A DNA stretch of 64,000 nucleotides from Silene latifolia (lineage: Eukaryota; Streptophyta; Magnoliopsida; Caryophyllales; Caryophyllaceae): positions 169,218,325 to 169,282,324 of the forward strand of contig NC_133536.1 of the NCBI RefSeq assembly GCF_048544455.1, read 5' to 3'. Each line of letters opens with the position of its first letter. The first letter of the stretch is position 1. Under the pieces are notes generated by a model. It did not search any database. It was not told the origin of the DNA and was given only the letters and a program-made list of their open reading frames with translations. Positions 49,947 to 61,512 of this stretch are shown here, piece after piece. The position numbers and the translations under genes were made by a program.

Positions 49947-51302
49947 TTGTTGTTTAGCAGTTTAAAACGTGATCTACACTGAAAAAAGAAAGAAAAACAA
50001 AACGAAATAAGCAACTCATCGAGGTGATTTAAGTCTATTTTAAAATTCATTTTAAACATGTAGACTCTTGCACTTGCATAATTGATCTCCCTCAAGAATG
50101 ATACAAGTGATCCCAAGACTCAATTTCAGTAAATTGATAAGCCAACTATTTAGCTAATTCTTCCGGAAGAACTCTTGGTCGATAGATTTCCGTAAATCCT
50201 ATCTATAGTCCACCATGATCACAGGATCGTACGAGTGACCATAGTGTTGAGATAAAATAGGTCAATCAGTTCCAACTTACCCGACGTAGAAGGGGTCATA
50301 GTATGCCTACCGACGAAGAAGGGACTCATTGGAGTTTGACCTATAAAGACCGTTCTCAATTTTGGTTTATACGAGGAAGATCCCATCAACTAAATTATAA
50401 TTCATTTTAAGTGAACGAATAACTAGCGTCTGTCGTGAATGAATTTATTTGGATGATGGCTTTAATAACGTGTGACATGAGAATGTCAATGAAAACTAAC
50501 TCGTGACCTCTATATGTGTCAGTTTTCATGCAATAATTAGGTGGTTTGGTTTTTAGGCGGAAAATGATGCAAATTATCGTAACAATAAATAAATAAAGGA
50601 ATGCAATACGTAAATAGAAAATCCTAGTGTGGCCTATCCTAGTAAAAGAACATAATACAACTTTGGAATCCACCGTTGGACCCGAAAAGCTTGTCTTGAT
50701 GTTCCATCTTGATCCAAGTAGCGGGAGTGAGCATCCGGTCTCCATCTTTGGTCTTCTCAAAAATTACAATTAAAATTACAAAATATAAACCTATTTACAT
50801 TCTAATTAAAACTGTAATTACAAGTGAAAAATCCAAAACGGAGATACGAGATCTCATAATACAACCAAGACCGTGTTCCATCATTACGGTAACACGTTCT
50901 ACTAAGGCCACACTAAGTTACAATTGATTGTAAGAATTAAATACGTAATTAAAAGGCATTCACGGCATTCAAAAATTAACGATAAATAAAAATGCATCAA
51001 CTAAAAACAAATTTATTCGTGACATAATTCCGTGATTATGTTAAATTTATCCAAACCACCTTTTAATGATTAAAATTCGTGTGATAAAACCGCTTCTATC
51101 ATTTAATTTTAATCTATTATAATCCGTTAAATTAAATACAATTTAAAATAACTTAATGGTACGTGTGTGAACCGTTTCACAATCATAGCGAGTGTACTAT
51201 ATCCGGATAAAGTACATATTGAAGCCAAAAGAAAATTTAAATCAAAAGAAACAAATTTTCAAAGTCAAAAGATTAAATCCCTCGATCCAGGGACATAAGT
51301 GC

Positions 51303-51603
51303 TCGATCGAGGGATTAGAGGGCTCGATCGATCAACGCAAGTCGATCGAGAGGTGTGCTAATCAGGAGGTGCTCGATCGACTAAACTGGTGGTCGATCGA
51401 GTACCTATATCAGCAAAACTACTCGATCGAGTACGAGGACAACTCGATCGAGCAGCAGGGTTTAGGAGGGGGTCGATCGAGTACAACAGGGACTCGATCG
51501 AGAAAAAGGTTTTTGACACAGGGTCGATCGAGTACAACAGGGACTCGATCGAGCAAAAACAACCAGAAAAACCACTCGATCGATTGAAATTTTGATCGAT
51601 CGT
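51303..51603. repeat. Array of 12-13 TCGATCGA palindromes in the copia C leader
   Basis: Starts: 51303, 51324, 51342, 51373, 51393, 51423, 51444, 51473, 51494, 51524, 51545, 51576, and a variant at 51596. Distances alternate between about 20 and 30 bp almost without exception, a composite period of about 51 bp. Confidence 0.92.
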
Positions 51604-52014
51604 GTACAAAAATTTCTGAAAAATTCCAAACCCTCGTGAAACAAGTTTTATGATACAAAACCAAAACAATTTTGATCAAAAACACATAAAATCAATTTAC
51701 CAATTGACAAAAACATGACATGTTGCTATAATCTTTGTATAGAACAACAACATGTAGAAACAACATGAAATTTGAAGCAAAACAGCCGTGTAAAACATGG
51801 CACGGATTGGTTTTCGAGACAAAACAACATCAAGAGCAACCGTGTAAACAAGACACGGTTCCCAAAACAACCAAAAAAACGCAGCAAATTAAAAAAATTT
51901 CTGCCGAGTGAAAAATAGGCTGCCGAGACAAATTTTTAGCCAAAACAAAATCGTTTCAAGATCGTTTTATGAAAAACACATGAAAAATTCACGTGGCCTC
52001 GCTCTGATACCACT

Positions 52015-53013
52015 TGTGGGTTAATATCCGTATACTACCCCTTAAATTGCAGGACTATAACGTAAAATTTACATGCAATTTATAGTCATAAAACGATAAA
52101 ACATTAGAAACGATAAGGAACAAGAAATAACCTCGGGTCCCTTAAATTGCGGCGTAAAGAGCAGAAATCAAAGCAGATTTCCTCCTAATCGTTACACCCA
52201 AGACTTTGTCCGAGATATGCCCTTGTGCTAGAACAGTGTTCTCCGATTGCCTTGCAATATTGGGAGAACTGATGTGAGTTTGCTTGAGATGTGAGATCTC
52301 GGTTTCTACAGAGAAGAATGCTCTCTCGAAACCCTAATATTTTAGCAACAATGAAATTAATTTAGACAAGAGGAGAAAGCTCTCCTTTTGTCTTGGATGG
52401 CTCGGCCAAACCGTGAGGAGGGAACCTCATGGGCTTTTTAATTTCCTCTTCACTTAAGCTCGCGGTCCGGTCCAAAACTCGCTAAGTGTATATGACGCGG
52501 TCTGATTATAAGCTGTTATCGGTTATCGGAAATTAAGGCATCAGCTAATAATACGGGTTAGCTGAATTATTAATGCGTGTCCGACAAAACAGTATTGTAT
52601 AATTATATTCAATATACATTTAATTAAATATAAATCACGTATATTTAATTTTACGAATTAACTGGTTAATTCGCCTTAGCCCATGATATTTAATCCGTAT
52701 TAAATATAATATCTCAACATCACATATTTGACTAATTACTAGTCAAATAACTCGGACTAACTGGTTAGTCAATTTTGGCATCTACATGACAGTATTTTCA
52801 TACCGTCACATCTCTCGTACGTATCCTATAGGTGTGACTTTTAGGGACCAGTTGATCACCGCCATCTGTATGACAATAACGTCAAACTTATCTAGCAAGC
52901 CAACCGTTATTGATAAACGTGGATCAACTGATAATAATACCAAAGTATGCCCTTTGATCCTTTTAGAGGTTTATAAGTCCTTGCACTAACTGTTAAGGAC
53001 ACCAACCCCAACA
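52015..53013 (-). repeat. Copia C 5' LTR (right copy)
   Basis: 999 bp, upstream LTR in element orientation, ending at the CCTCG target copy. Confidence 0.88.
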
Positions 53014-53018
53014 CCTCG

Positions 53019-53806
53019 GCAAGTACGTTGCCAAAAGCCAAAAAGATGACGCCGACAGTTCAGATAGGAAGTCCGTCTTCGAACGGATAGGGGTGATCCA
53101 TGTTGTCATCGGGGGCAACGAGAACGGAGGGTCCGCTCACGGGCACAAACGACACCTGAACGAGCTATATCAGGCCATCAACTTTGTGCCCAACGCAGGG
53201 ATCCCCTCTACCAGCGTCCCCGACATGACTATTGGAAGGAAGGACTATGAAGGAGTCATCGCTCCTCACAGCGACCCACTTGTAGTCAATTTAGACATAT
53301 CCAACCACCTAGTCAAGAGATGTCTGATCGACACGGGCGCATACACGAACATCATGTTCAGGGAATGCTTCCTCGGCCTCGGCCTAAAAATAAAAGACTT
53401 AAGCCCCTGCACCAACCCACTATACAGCTTCTCTGGGGCCGGCCTGGTACCACTGGGATCAATCAGACTCCCGGTGACGTTCGGCGAAAAGACGGCGGCC
53501 AAGAACATCCTAGCTGAATTTGTGGTCATCGACGGCTCGTCCGCATACAACGTTCTCATAGGCCGGGTCACCCTGAGCGAGGCCGACGCAGTGATGTCCA
53601 TCCGGGCCCTAACACTGATGTACGTCTCGGACCGGGGGGAAGCGCATAAGCTCGTCTCCAAGGACGAGAAGGATGAGGTGATCAACATCCAGATAGCTGC
53701 CCGAGGATGCAACATGCAATCCCTCAAAGAGGCAAAGAAGTCCGAAAAAGGAAAAAGTCCGTCCTTACAGCAGGAGGGCGACCTCATGGATACAACTAGT
53801 GGCTGA
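53019..53806 (+). CDS. Element D protease, second part of gag-protease ORF
   Basis: The reading frame continues from 44047 once copia C is removed. It holds an aspartic protease with LIDTGAYTNIMF (catalytic DTG near 53330) and the flap-side YNVLIGRVTL (retropepsin ILGRxxL-type motif near 53550). The ORF ends with a TGA at 53804-53806 after a Lys/Glu-rich tail. In autonomous Tat elements RT, RNase H and integrase would follow; here the tandem array begins about 170 bp later. Confidence 0.85.
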
Positions 53807-53975
53807 TTGGGAAGGTGTGCCTGTGATGAGCCATTAGGGCATTATTAATCTCGTACAAGTTTATGTAAGCAGCGGAGGTGTCCAAAATAGCTGTGGACAC
53901 CCCGACGCATGTTTTTACCTAATGAAAAATCATCCAAGCCTTCCATCAAAATATAAATTTGTACCATCAGTTACC

Positions 53976-54450
53976 TATCAAGAAACCGACGCCGGCTCAC
54001 ACTGTCATACCGACAAGAGCGGCAGTCGTTATGAAGAAATACAGCGTCGTCGCAGTCACCCCAAGTAGTAGACGCTTCGGCAGTCACTCCAAGTGGTAGA
54101 CGCCACGTAACACGCTATCAAGAAACCGACGCCGGCTCACACTGTCATACCGACAAGAGCGGCAGTCGTTATGAAGAAATACAGCGCCGTCGCAGTCACC
54201 CCAAGTAGTAGACGCTTCGGCAGTCACTCTAAGTGGTAGACGCCACGTAACACGCTATCAAGAAACCGACGCCGGCTCACACTGTCATACCGACAAGAGC
54301 GGCAGTCGTTATGAAGAAATACAGCGCCGTCGCAGTCACCCCAAGTAGTAGACGCTTCGGCAGTCACTCCAAGTGGTAGACGCCACGTAACACGCTATCA
54401 AGAAACCGACGCCGGCTCACACTGTCATACCGACAAGAGCGGCAGTCAGT
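53976..54450. repeat. 140-bp tandem repeat array in element D
   Basis: Units start AGAAACCGAC at 53981, 54121, 54261 and 54401; three are complete and the fourth is partial. Each unit contains an internal near-duplicate (GCAGTCACCCCAAGTAGTAG and GCAGTCACTCCAAGTGGTAG). About 40 bp of each unit (ACGCCGGCTCACACTGTCA ... CGACAAGAGCGGCAG) match the gag coding sequence at 42753-42790. Confidence 0.93.
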
Positions 54451-54639
54451 AACGAGGAGCACTCGTCGACTGACACCGTCACACCGGCAAGAATGGCAAT
54501 CATCCTCAGGAAATAAATACCTCGACGGTCTCGACCAGCGCAGTTGATACTCGCAAAGTGATCAAAACGCCTTAGAAGCGCCGCACAGTTGAGGAACGCA
54601 CTCTAAGACCGCCTCGGCCAAGCTAAGGCGGAAACAAAG

Positions 54640-54641
<2 letters not shown>

Positions 54642-54679
<38 letters not shown>
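54642..54679. repeat. A38 homopolymer in element D
   Basis: Thirty-eight consecutive A follow GGAAACAAAGGC. It lies between the tandem array and the antisense ORF. Confidence 0.9.
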
Positions 54680-54680
<1 letters not shown>

Positions 54681-54845
54681 GCTAAGTACAGATTGAGATG
54701 CTCAACTATTAGCTCAAGGGAAAGGAGAATGAGGTAAAAACCTCGGCCAAGCCAGAGGCAGAAAAAACGAGCTCTTATAAAATATGTTCAACAAAATTAC
54801 AAGAAGATTACAAAGACGAAAGGCAAAATGGTAGACACAATATCC

Positions 54846-57378
54846 CTATGTCTGTTGCTGCTCGCCACCAGCGGCGGTAGTAGCGTCTTCTTCGTTGGAC
54901 AACCCAGCAGCTTTCCGAGCAGCCTCATCTTCCGCAGCCTCGGCCTTGGCCTCAGCCTCATCAGCTGCCCTCATCCTATCGGCTTCCTCCTTCGCCGCCT
55001 TAGCCTTCTCAGCAAGAGCTGCTTTCGCAGCGGCCGCCTCCTTCTCCATTTTCGCCCTCACCGCCTCCTTGGCCTTCTCCGCCACGGCTTTCTCCTTAGC
55101 CTCGAGCTTGTCATCAAGCAGCTTGTCAAATTGGCCCCACGGAAAGGAGCCAGCAAGAGGGAAAAGCTCCCCGATCACTTCCCTAGCAGCTTCTTCGGAC
55201 AAATCCCGGAATTCAGCGCACAGTTTGGGGAGCATAACGGTTTGGAGCATCTCAATGTCCTCCTCCTTTTGCCTGATGATGGCCTCTTTACCCCGAACCA
55301 CCTCCGCCTGGGCCTTGAACAGGTCCCTGGATTCGTTCCTCTGCTGGAGATAGAGGTCAGCACGCCCCTGGACAAGGTTACACTTCTCCAGCAACTTCGC
55401 AGCCTCGGCCTTGGCTCTCTCAGCAAGGACCTCCTTTTCAGCGTCCTCCCGGAGTTTTCTCTCAGCCAAGAGCGCCTTCTCAGCATCTCCCCTAAGCCTC
55501 TGCTCATTGAGGAGATCCAGCTTCGCCGACGCAGCCACCTGCTTAGTGGCATTACGCTCAGAAACAGCTCGAGCCACGGCCCTCTCCTGCTCCATGAGAC
55601 GAGCCCCGGTAACCACGTTCCACCTCGCCAGCTCCTTAATCAGCTTCGTGCCTTCCTCTATAAGCTGGGAGACGGAAGCCTTCTGGGAGGAAGGGACGGT
55701 GGTGGCACTTTGACCACCAGCCTGTAGCTGGGAGAGGGAAGCCTTCTGGGATGAAGAATTGACGGTGACGCCTTGATCACCGACCTGCGCGGGGATCCCC
55801 TCCACTTGCTGCCTAATAAGAGCGAAAGCCGGCAGCGGTTGGTCTACAAAATTTAATAAAAGCATCAGTATCAGCATATTTCGACATATCAGAAAGCCTG
55901 TCATCAGGAGCACCTAATGACCCGGCTAAATTTGAGCCACAGGACAGATAGGTACCATGTTTGGCCTTCTTGGCCGGAGGAGGCACTTCCTCGCCAGCGG
56001 TAGACGCTATCCCTTTCCTCTTACGGATAAGGGGAGATCCCTCCGCGTCAGAGTCCCCCTCGTCGGGAATATCAACGATCTCCACCTTCTTAAGGGGGAG
56101 GGATGGGAGGTGGAACCAGTGTCGACGCCGTCGCCGCTGAAGACTTTGTTTTCCGCGTCCGGCGCACTACGCCGCTAACAACCTTCGCCTGGGCCTCCTC
56201 CCTGCTCAAGCCCTTCAGCCGTTGTTCCATAAGATCATTCGGCGACGTTCTGCGGTCATGGGCTAGAGCCTTGGGATGCAAGTTAGCGACGGTTTTATCT
56301 TTGTGCAGTCCCATTCTCCGGAGGATATCCTCAGAAAGGTCCGGTCCAAAGTGGTCTGCAAAAGAAACAAAGCAAGAGTTAAGTAGAGGAAATAAATCGA
56401 GGTCCGAGAAACAGGAACATTGAGAGCGGTGATGGGCCTCACACCGACCCCACTCACCCCGTGCTAGGGCCGGTATGAGGCCGACATTGCAAAGCGGCTC
56501 ATCCTGAAGAATGATCTGCGTCGGGGGAATCCATCTTTTCGGCATCCCACTCTTGTCCACCTCAAAGAGCCTCATTGCCAGCCTCTCATCCTCCTTGAGA
56601 TGGACCTTGCTGGCATCCATTTTCGATGTTTCCGGTGACCCATCCGTCATGCTCCGCCCTAGTCTCACACCGCAAATTAACTTGGTGCCGGAAGGAGCGG
56701 GCAATGATAGTCATCCGACACCTTAACGTACACCCACCGATCTTGCCAGTCCTTGCAAGAAGAAAGTTTGTCAGCAGAGACATAACCCTGCTCCATTTGC
56801 ACACTATACCATCCGACGCGGCCAGAGATTGATGGTTTGAGATGATGAAGCCGGCGGAACAAATTCACCGTCGGAGCCTCTCCCTTAAAGAGACAAAGCC
56901 AGACAAAACCGATTATGGTTCTCATAGCCAACGGGTGCAGTTGGGCAATGGCAACGTTCATAGCTCTAATTATGGCCATAACATACCCATTCAGCGGAAA
57001 CCGGAGCCCGTACTCCAAATGCCGCATGTACACGCCGGTGTGGCCCGGTGGAGGACAACAGACGGACTGACCCTCCTCAGGGATAACAATTTCGTATCCC
57101 CTACCAAAGAAAAAATGGCCCTCGAAAAGTTTCTCGCCGGAACAACTGGCAAGCTTATGGGACCAAGCACGGTCAAGGCGAACCTTACAGGCATCGCCGT
57201 GATCCATGACGTACTGTCTCCCCTCACTAGGACGAGAACTTTCCTCCTTCTCACCGAAATCATCGCCAAAATCACCATAAGAATCATCATCCTCCCATTC
57301 CTCCAGAATTTGAGGATCAACTTCAGGAGAAGGAGACCTAGGACCCTCCGACGCAGGCTTAATTACTAGGTCCAGCAT
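54846..57378 (-). pseudogene. Antisense extra ORF of element D (PF04195-like plus coiled coil)
   Basis: On the minus strand an ATG at 57378 opens an acidic N-terminus, then a domain resembling the putative gypsy-type transposon family (PF04195): PPPGHTGVYMRHLEYGLRFP, LHPLAMRTIIGFVWLC, DRWVYVKVSDDY. A 102-bp GT-AG intron (56457-56356) joins PALAR to DHFGPDLSEDI in phase. A nuclear-localisation-like stretch (RKRKGIAS, PPAKKAKH) and a long Ala/Glu/Lys coiled coil (55700-54900) follow, ending EEDATTAAGGEQQQT. Single-base frame changes near 56705, 56090 and 55850 break it. Such antisense ORFs before the 3' LTR are described for Tat elements; their function is unknown. Confidence 0.75.
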
Positions 57379-57567
57379 CAGCAGAAGACGTGTTCACAAC
57401 AAATTACTAGCAAGATAAAAGAAAAATTCGATTGTTTACCTCGAAGAAGAACACTCGCCGTATCAAAGACTCTGAAGATTAGAAGAAAAGGAAGCTCTTG
57501 AAAGTTTAGATTTTGGAGAAAATTTTCGAAAATGAAATTGGTGGCCAAAATCACGGAAAAACTGCCC

Positions 57568-57575
57568 TATTTATA
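57568..57575 (-). promoter_or_regulatory. TATA box upstream of the antisense ORF
   Basis: The minus strand reads TATAAATAGGGC about 190 bp before the ATG at 57378, suggesting the antisense ORF has its own promoter separate from the LTR. Confidence 0.55.
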
Positions 57576-57578
57576 TGA

Positions 57579-58083
57579 AAAAGCCCACAAAGAAGGACCA
57601 ATCAGGGAACAGCCCATGAAGCGTCATCCAATCAGCGTGCAGACACGTGTCGGACATGCAACCACGGGATGTCAATCGTTGCAACAGTTAGACGTCAATC
57701 AATGCAACAGTAACCAAGCGTCTTCAACACGCCCATTCATATTTCTCCGCCTATTCACCTTCCTCAACGAATTCCCAAGCGTCTGTTATCCGCCGGCCAC
57801 TCGATCAACCAAGCTAGGTAGCGCCGGCCGGGGGCAATAAAAACAACCGGCACTCTCAACCCTGGTCTCGGCCAGCGTCACCTTCTTTTCCACATCGGAT
57901 ACCCTTTACGCATCCATGTGGAGGGGGGATATGGTACGGCCCAGGATAAACCAGGCCGAGGTAAAAATAAGCCGCCGCAGAAGAAGCCGATGCAGAACGT
58001 TTTTAGCAAAATGCTTGCGCAGAATATACGCTCAAACGTACATCGGAGCCCATACCACGGCATAGGCTACGCTGGGGGCAAAT
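57579..58083. other. Element D 3' untranslated region before the right LTR
   Basis: No ORF is supported. A purine-rich stretch GCTGGGGGCAAAT directly before 58084 is the probable plus-strand primer site. Confidence 0.55.
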
Positions 58084-58694
58084 TGATGGGGCATATTCTG
58101 CACCGCTGACCAAGTCAACATATTGAACAAAGGTCAAAGATATCCACAGCAAGTCAGCGACTTAGACAGCCTAGCCGATGCAGCCCATCGGCCTGTCAGC
58201 CTGGGTCCCGGCATGACAACCTGCCAGCCGGGATACATATCCGCGTACTCATATCCAAGACCCCTCGGCGGTGGGTCAACATGACCCGCCGGCCTGCCAT
58301 AGGTCCCTCGGCCGAGGGGTAAATCAGTCTTTCCACCTGCTAGCCACTTGGCCACTTGGCCACTACGTGACAAAAGGTGAAAGCCTATAAATACTCCTCA
58401 ACCTTCATTGAGGAAAGGATCCACACATAAAAACCTAAGTACACTATTCATCTGGTAATATCTTCCTTATCTCTCTACAATACGTATCTAGCCAAGTAAC
58501 GCGACTTAATCCTTTAAGTCTACTGACTTGAGCGTCGGAGTGAGTACGCTTGGCACAAAGCCAAGCCCTCAGTTCGTTCATTGTTGCAGGAGAGGCCGCG
58601 AGGAAAGATAGAAGCAAGAAGGATTCAATCCAAGACATTATTCTACAAGCCACGGGTGGTAACAAATATCTGCTCTGGAATTACACCCGGAACA
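58084..58694 (+). repeat. Element D 3' LTR
   Basis: 611 bp, TGATGGGGCATATTC...CCGGAACA, followed by the target copy CCTGT. TATA box at 58386-58393. Confidence 0.9.
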
Positions 58695-59021
58695 CCTGTA
58701 TTTGAGACATTTTTTCTGTTTTCGTTGTTTCAAGTCATTTTTTTTATATTAGTTGTTTAAAATATTTTAGTATATTGCTGGTAATATCTCTATTGTTATA
58801 AATACTACTCACGTGAATTTTTTTTAAAGAAAAACTATATATTTTTTAAGTCATTTTAATCATCGTTAAGTAAAGTTTATCTTTTTTTTGGTACGATATT
58901 TATAGGGATGTATATATATTTATTTACTTTATTCGTTTAAGTAAAGCTTATCTTTTTTTTTTTTAGAATTTATTTTATATTTGTATATCTCATCACTGGA
59001 TTTATTTATATAAAACTGATA

Positions 59022-60503
59022 TCTATACAATATTATTAAAAGGGTAACTAAAACGACACCTATAAATATGACATGACAAATTTTAATATGACATGGCTAA
59101 TTTTAATGTGACATGGATTATAAATTTATAATTACATGGTATTAATTTAATTCACTCATCAATAAATAAATATAATTAAATGAAAATGTAAGATTGAAAG
59201 GTTCACATCCACATGAAATTTTTAAAATTCAATAATTTATTAACTTTTACTGATTGTTTGAATATTGACAGCATAACATGAAATTATAATTAAATCTATA
59301 AGTAATAATAATAAATCTATGCAATATATATAAAAGACTAGATAAACCATTAACATTTATTCCATAGGATATTTTCTGAATCCAATATTTTTTGTTCATT
59401 ATTTAATTATTGACAACATAACATGAAACATATACAATAATATAAAAAAGCTAAGTGGCATAACCATGTGATTTTAAAGAATTCATTTTGCAAGTCTTAT
59501 CATATATTTTTTTAAATGATTCCCCTAATATTTATTCCTACAATTATAATCTTATAAATATCCTATTTGTTTTAAATAATTTCCCTAATATTTATTCCTA
59601 CAATTATAATCTTATAATAAAGGTAATAAACTTTTTATCTCGCTCCACATGAATACCTAATTCAATTCACCATTAACTTTTAATTACACTTTTCATCTTC
59701 TTTCGCCATAACTCATTTCTCAAGTTCCTTTATAATGATTCATATTTTTAGTTTACCTTTGAAAACATTCATAAAATTATGGCTTTTTAATTCCTACTTT
59801 TTTTTTTATCTCAAAATGATAATGTTCATTCCATAAGCATAACAATAGATAAGCATTTTTCTGTATCATCCTAAAGCTAATTTGTTTTTCTCATGTTCTC
59901 TTTTAATTTCCATTATAATCATTTACTCTCATTTGATAATGTTTTATTATATTTCGTGTGCATCTGATTTTGCCATAATACTGATTTGTATGTACAATTG
60001 ATAAATTTCAGAAGAAAGACACATTTGGATATCAATACATGAAAAATGACAACTTACAAGTATGTGAATTTTTATGAGTTAGCATGTTTCTCAAATTTTT
60101 CCTAGAATTTTTTTTCTGGAGATTTTCTATTTTAACCAATACATGACAATAATTTTGAGCCATTATGGTTCTGGATATCGAAAAGACAATGACTATGGAA
60201 ATAATTTGGTTATTTACTAAATCCGTATCATGTATCATTTTACGCTCAATTGATTGGTATGTTACCACAGTAATTTAGTTGGCTTATGTATCATTGTATT
60301 CCTACTTTCATTAGTTCGTGTTTATTTAGATCTTACTAGACGAACCTATTAGCATTAATACAACACCAAATATCATCATTTGGTACTCACTAAGTCAGTA
60401 GCATGAATTTATGTAAAATGATGTACAATAGATTAAGAAAAAAGTCTTGATGAAAACATAACTTTAAATGACACCCGTGATTTTTCACGGGTCAAAAAAC
60501 TAG
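59022..60503 (+). mobile_element. Non-autonomous Helitron, complete
   Basis: The 5' end is TCTATACAATATTATTAAAA after an A; the 3' end is hairpin CCCGTGA-TTTT-TCACGGG (60474-60491) followed by TCAAAAAACTAG before a T. This is the Helitron signature: 5' TC, subterminal hairpin, 3' CTRR, insertion between A and T, no target duplication. The 1.48-kb interior has no Rep/helicase. A 60-bp step duplication lies at 59521-59620. Confidence 0.82.
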
Positions 60504-60744
60504 TTTAACTTAATAAATCTACAAATCAGACCCTGTTTAATTAATGGTATAAAATTAGTGATTAATCTATTTAATGATCCAAGTTGAAATATCATCCATA
60601 TACCAATCTCTCAAATTAAATGGCTTCCAGAACGTGGGTTGCGTAAATCATGGGGGAGAAAAAATGCTTTTTAAATCTCAACTTTCAACCACAGGCTGAC
60701 ACATCAGCTCTGTGGTTGTTTATTTAATAAATAGGATTGATTGC
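60504..60744. other. AT-rich spacer
   Basis: Nothing recognised. Confidence 0.4.
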
Positions 60745-60930
60745 CGACCGTCGGGCTACATTTATTTAGCATTAAAATTTATTTTCAATTAAATAAAATT
60801 ATTTTAAAATTACATAACTCATAAATTTATCATTAATATATATTTTTATGACATATCTTAAAATTACGATGAAATAATTTATGAAACAAATTCACTACTT
60901 CCGCTATTAATATTTTGCTTAAATCGATTG
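60745..60930 (-). mobile_element. Helitron fragment related to the 17.3-kb relic
   Basis: A GC hairpin CCGACCGTCGG and the following AT-rich body (AAATAAAATTA, ACATAACTCATAAATTTATC) match 17310-17540 in order. No 5' end is seen. Confidence 0.6.
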
Positions 60931-60939
60931 CTTAGCTAA

Positions 60940-61185
60940 TCTATACAATAATATTAAAAGGCTAGATTGAGTAGCCTTTTAACGCAATGTGACTTCATAT
61001 AAAGCATGTCTAGAAACTCCTAAATTCTACCCTTTCAAATAGTAAACCATTCATCTACTCTACTTGGGTGCATTAACTTGCATTGATAATTGATCATAAA
61101 TTTCATTAAAGACACGAAATGAAGTTTTTTTTTTTTTTTTTGTAATCATCTCTAACTTTTGGGTTTCCTAATCCCACCATCTATC

Positions 61186-61188
<3 letters not shown>
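60940..61188 (+). mobile_element. Helitron 5' end, remainder not found
   Basis: TCTATACAATAATATTAAAA after an A matches the 5' terminus of the complete Helitron at 59022. The sequence then diverges and no 3' hairpin with CTAG is found before the L1 region; the right limit given is arbitrary. Confidence 0.5.

Positions 61189-61281
<93 letters not shown>
61189..61281. repeat. (AT)n microsatellite
   Basis: About 46 AT dinucleotides without interruption. Confidence 0.95.
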
Positions 61282-61284
<3 letters not shown>

Positions 61285-61512
61285 TGGTGTATAAAGTTTC
61301 ACTCTACTCATCTTTCAATCATAGTAATTTTTTTTATTGGCCCTCACTTTGTTTAAACAATATGATGTACCCATAACGTCTCTCTAGGGTTTCTATGAGG
61401 GCCTCCGTCTAAATTTCGTCTTCAGGGTTTTCCTTGGTTCTGAAGGGAGATTTCCACACCTTTCTTGTGGAAATTTGTAATCCTTGGTCTATCATTCTAG
61501 CAATAACTAATC

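Larger units (their letters stand above)
44048..53013 (-). mobile_element. Ty1/copia retrotransposon C, inserted in element D
   Basis: LTRs at 44048-45048 and 52015-53013 (1,001 and 999 bp), beginning TGTGGGTTAATATCC and ending ACCCCAACA on +. Flanks are CCTCT (left) and CCTCG (right), a 5-bp target duplication with one mismatch. The primer site TGGTATCAGAGC lies beside the right LTR. It is a relative of copia B through gag, pol and leader, but its LTR ends 73 bp earlier and it lacks the L1. Confidence 0.9.
41840..58694 (+). mobile_element. Tat-like Ty3/gypsy element lacking RT and integrase (element D)
   Basis: LTRs at 41840-42442 and 58084-58694 (603 and 611 bp, TGATGGG...CCGGAACA) and a perfect 5-bp target duplication CCTGT (41835-41839, 58695-58699). 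The primer site TGGCGCCGTCTGTGGGGA follows the left LTR at 42445. Inside are a gag-protease ORF interrupted by copia C, a 140-bp tandem array, an A38 tract and a spliced antisense ORF ending in front of the right LTR. Without copia C it is about 7.9 kb. No reverse transcriptase, RNase H or integrase is present between protease and array, so it must rely on a partner element. The layout fits the Tat lineage (Retand, Ogre relatives). Confidence 0.88.

Noticed and set aside
54828..55727. 299-aa plus-strand ORF opposite the coiled-coil antisense ORF
   Set aside because: It is the complement of an Ala/Glu/Lys-rich coiled coil, which automatically gives Leu/Ser/Phe-rich open frames; no domain is visible.
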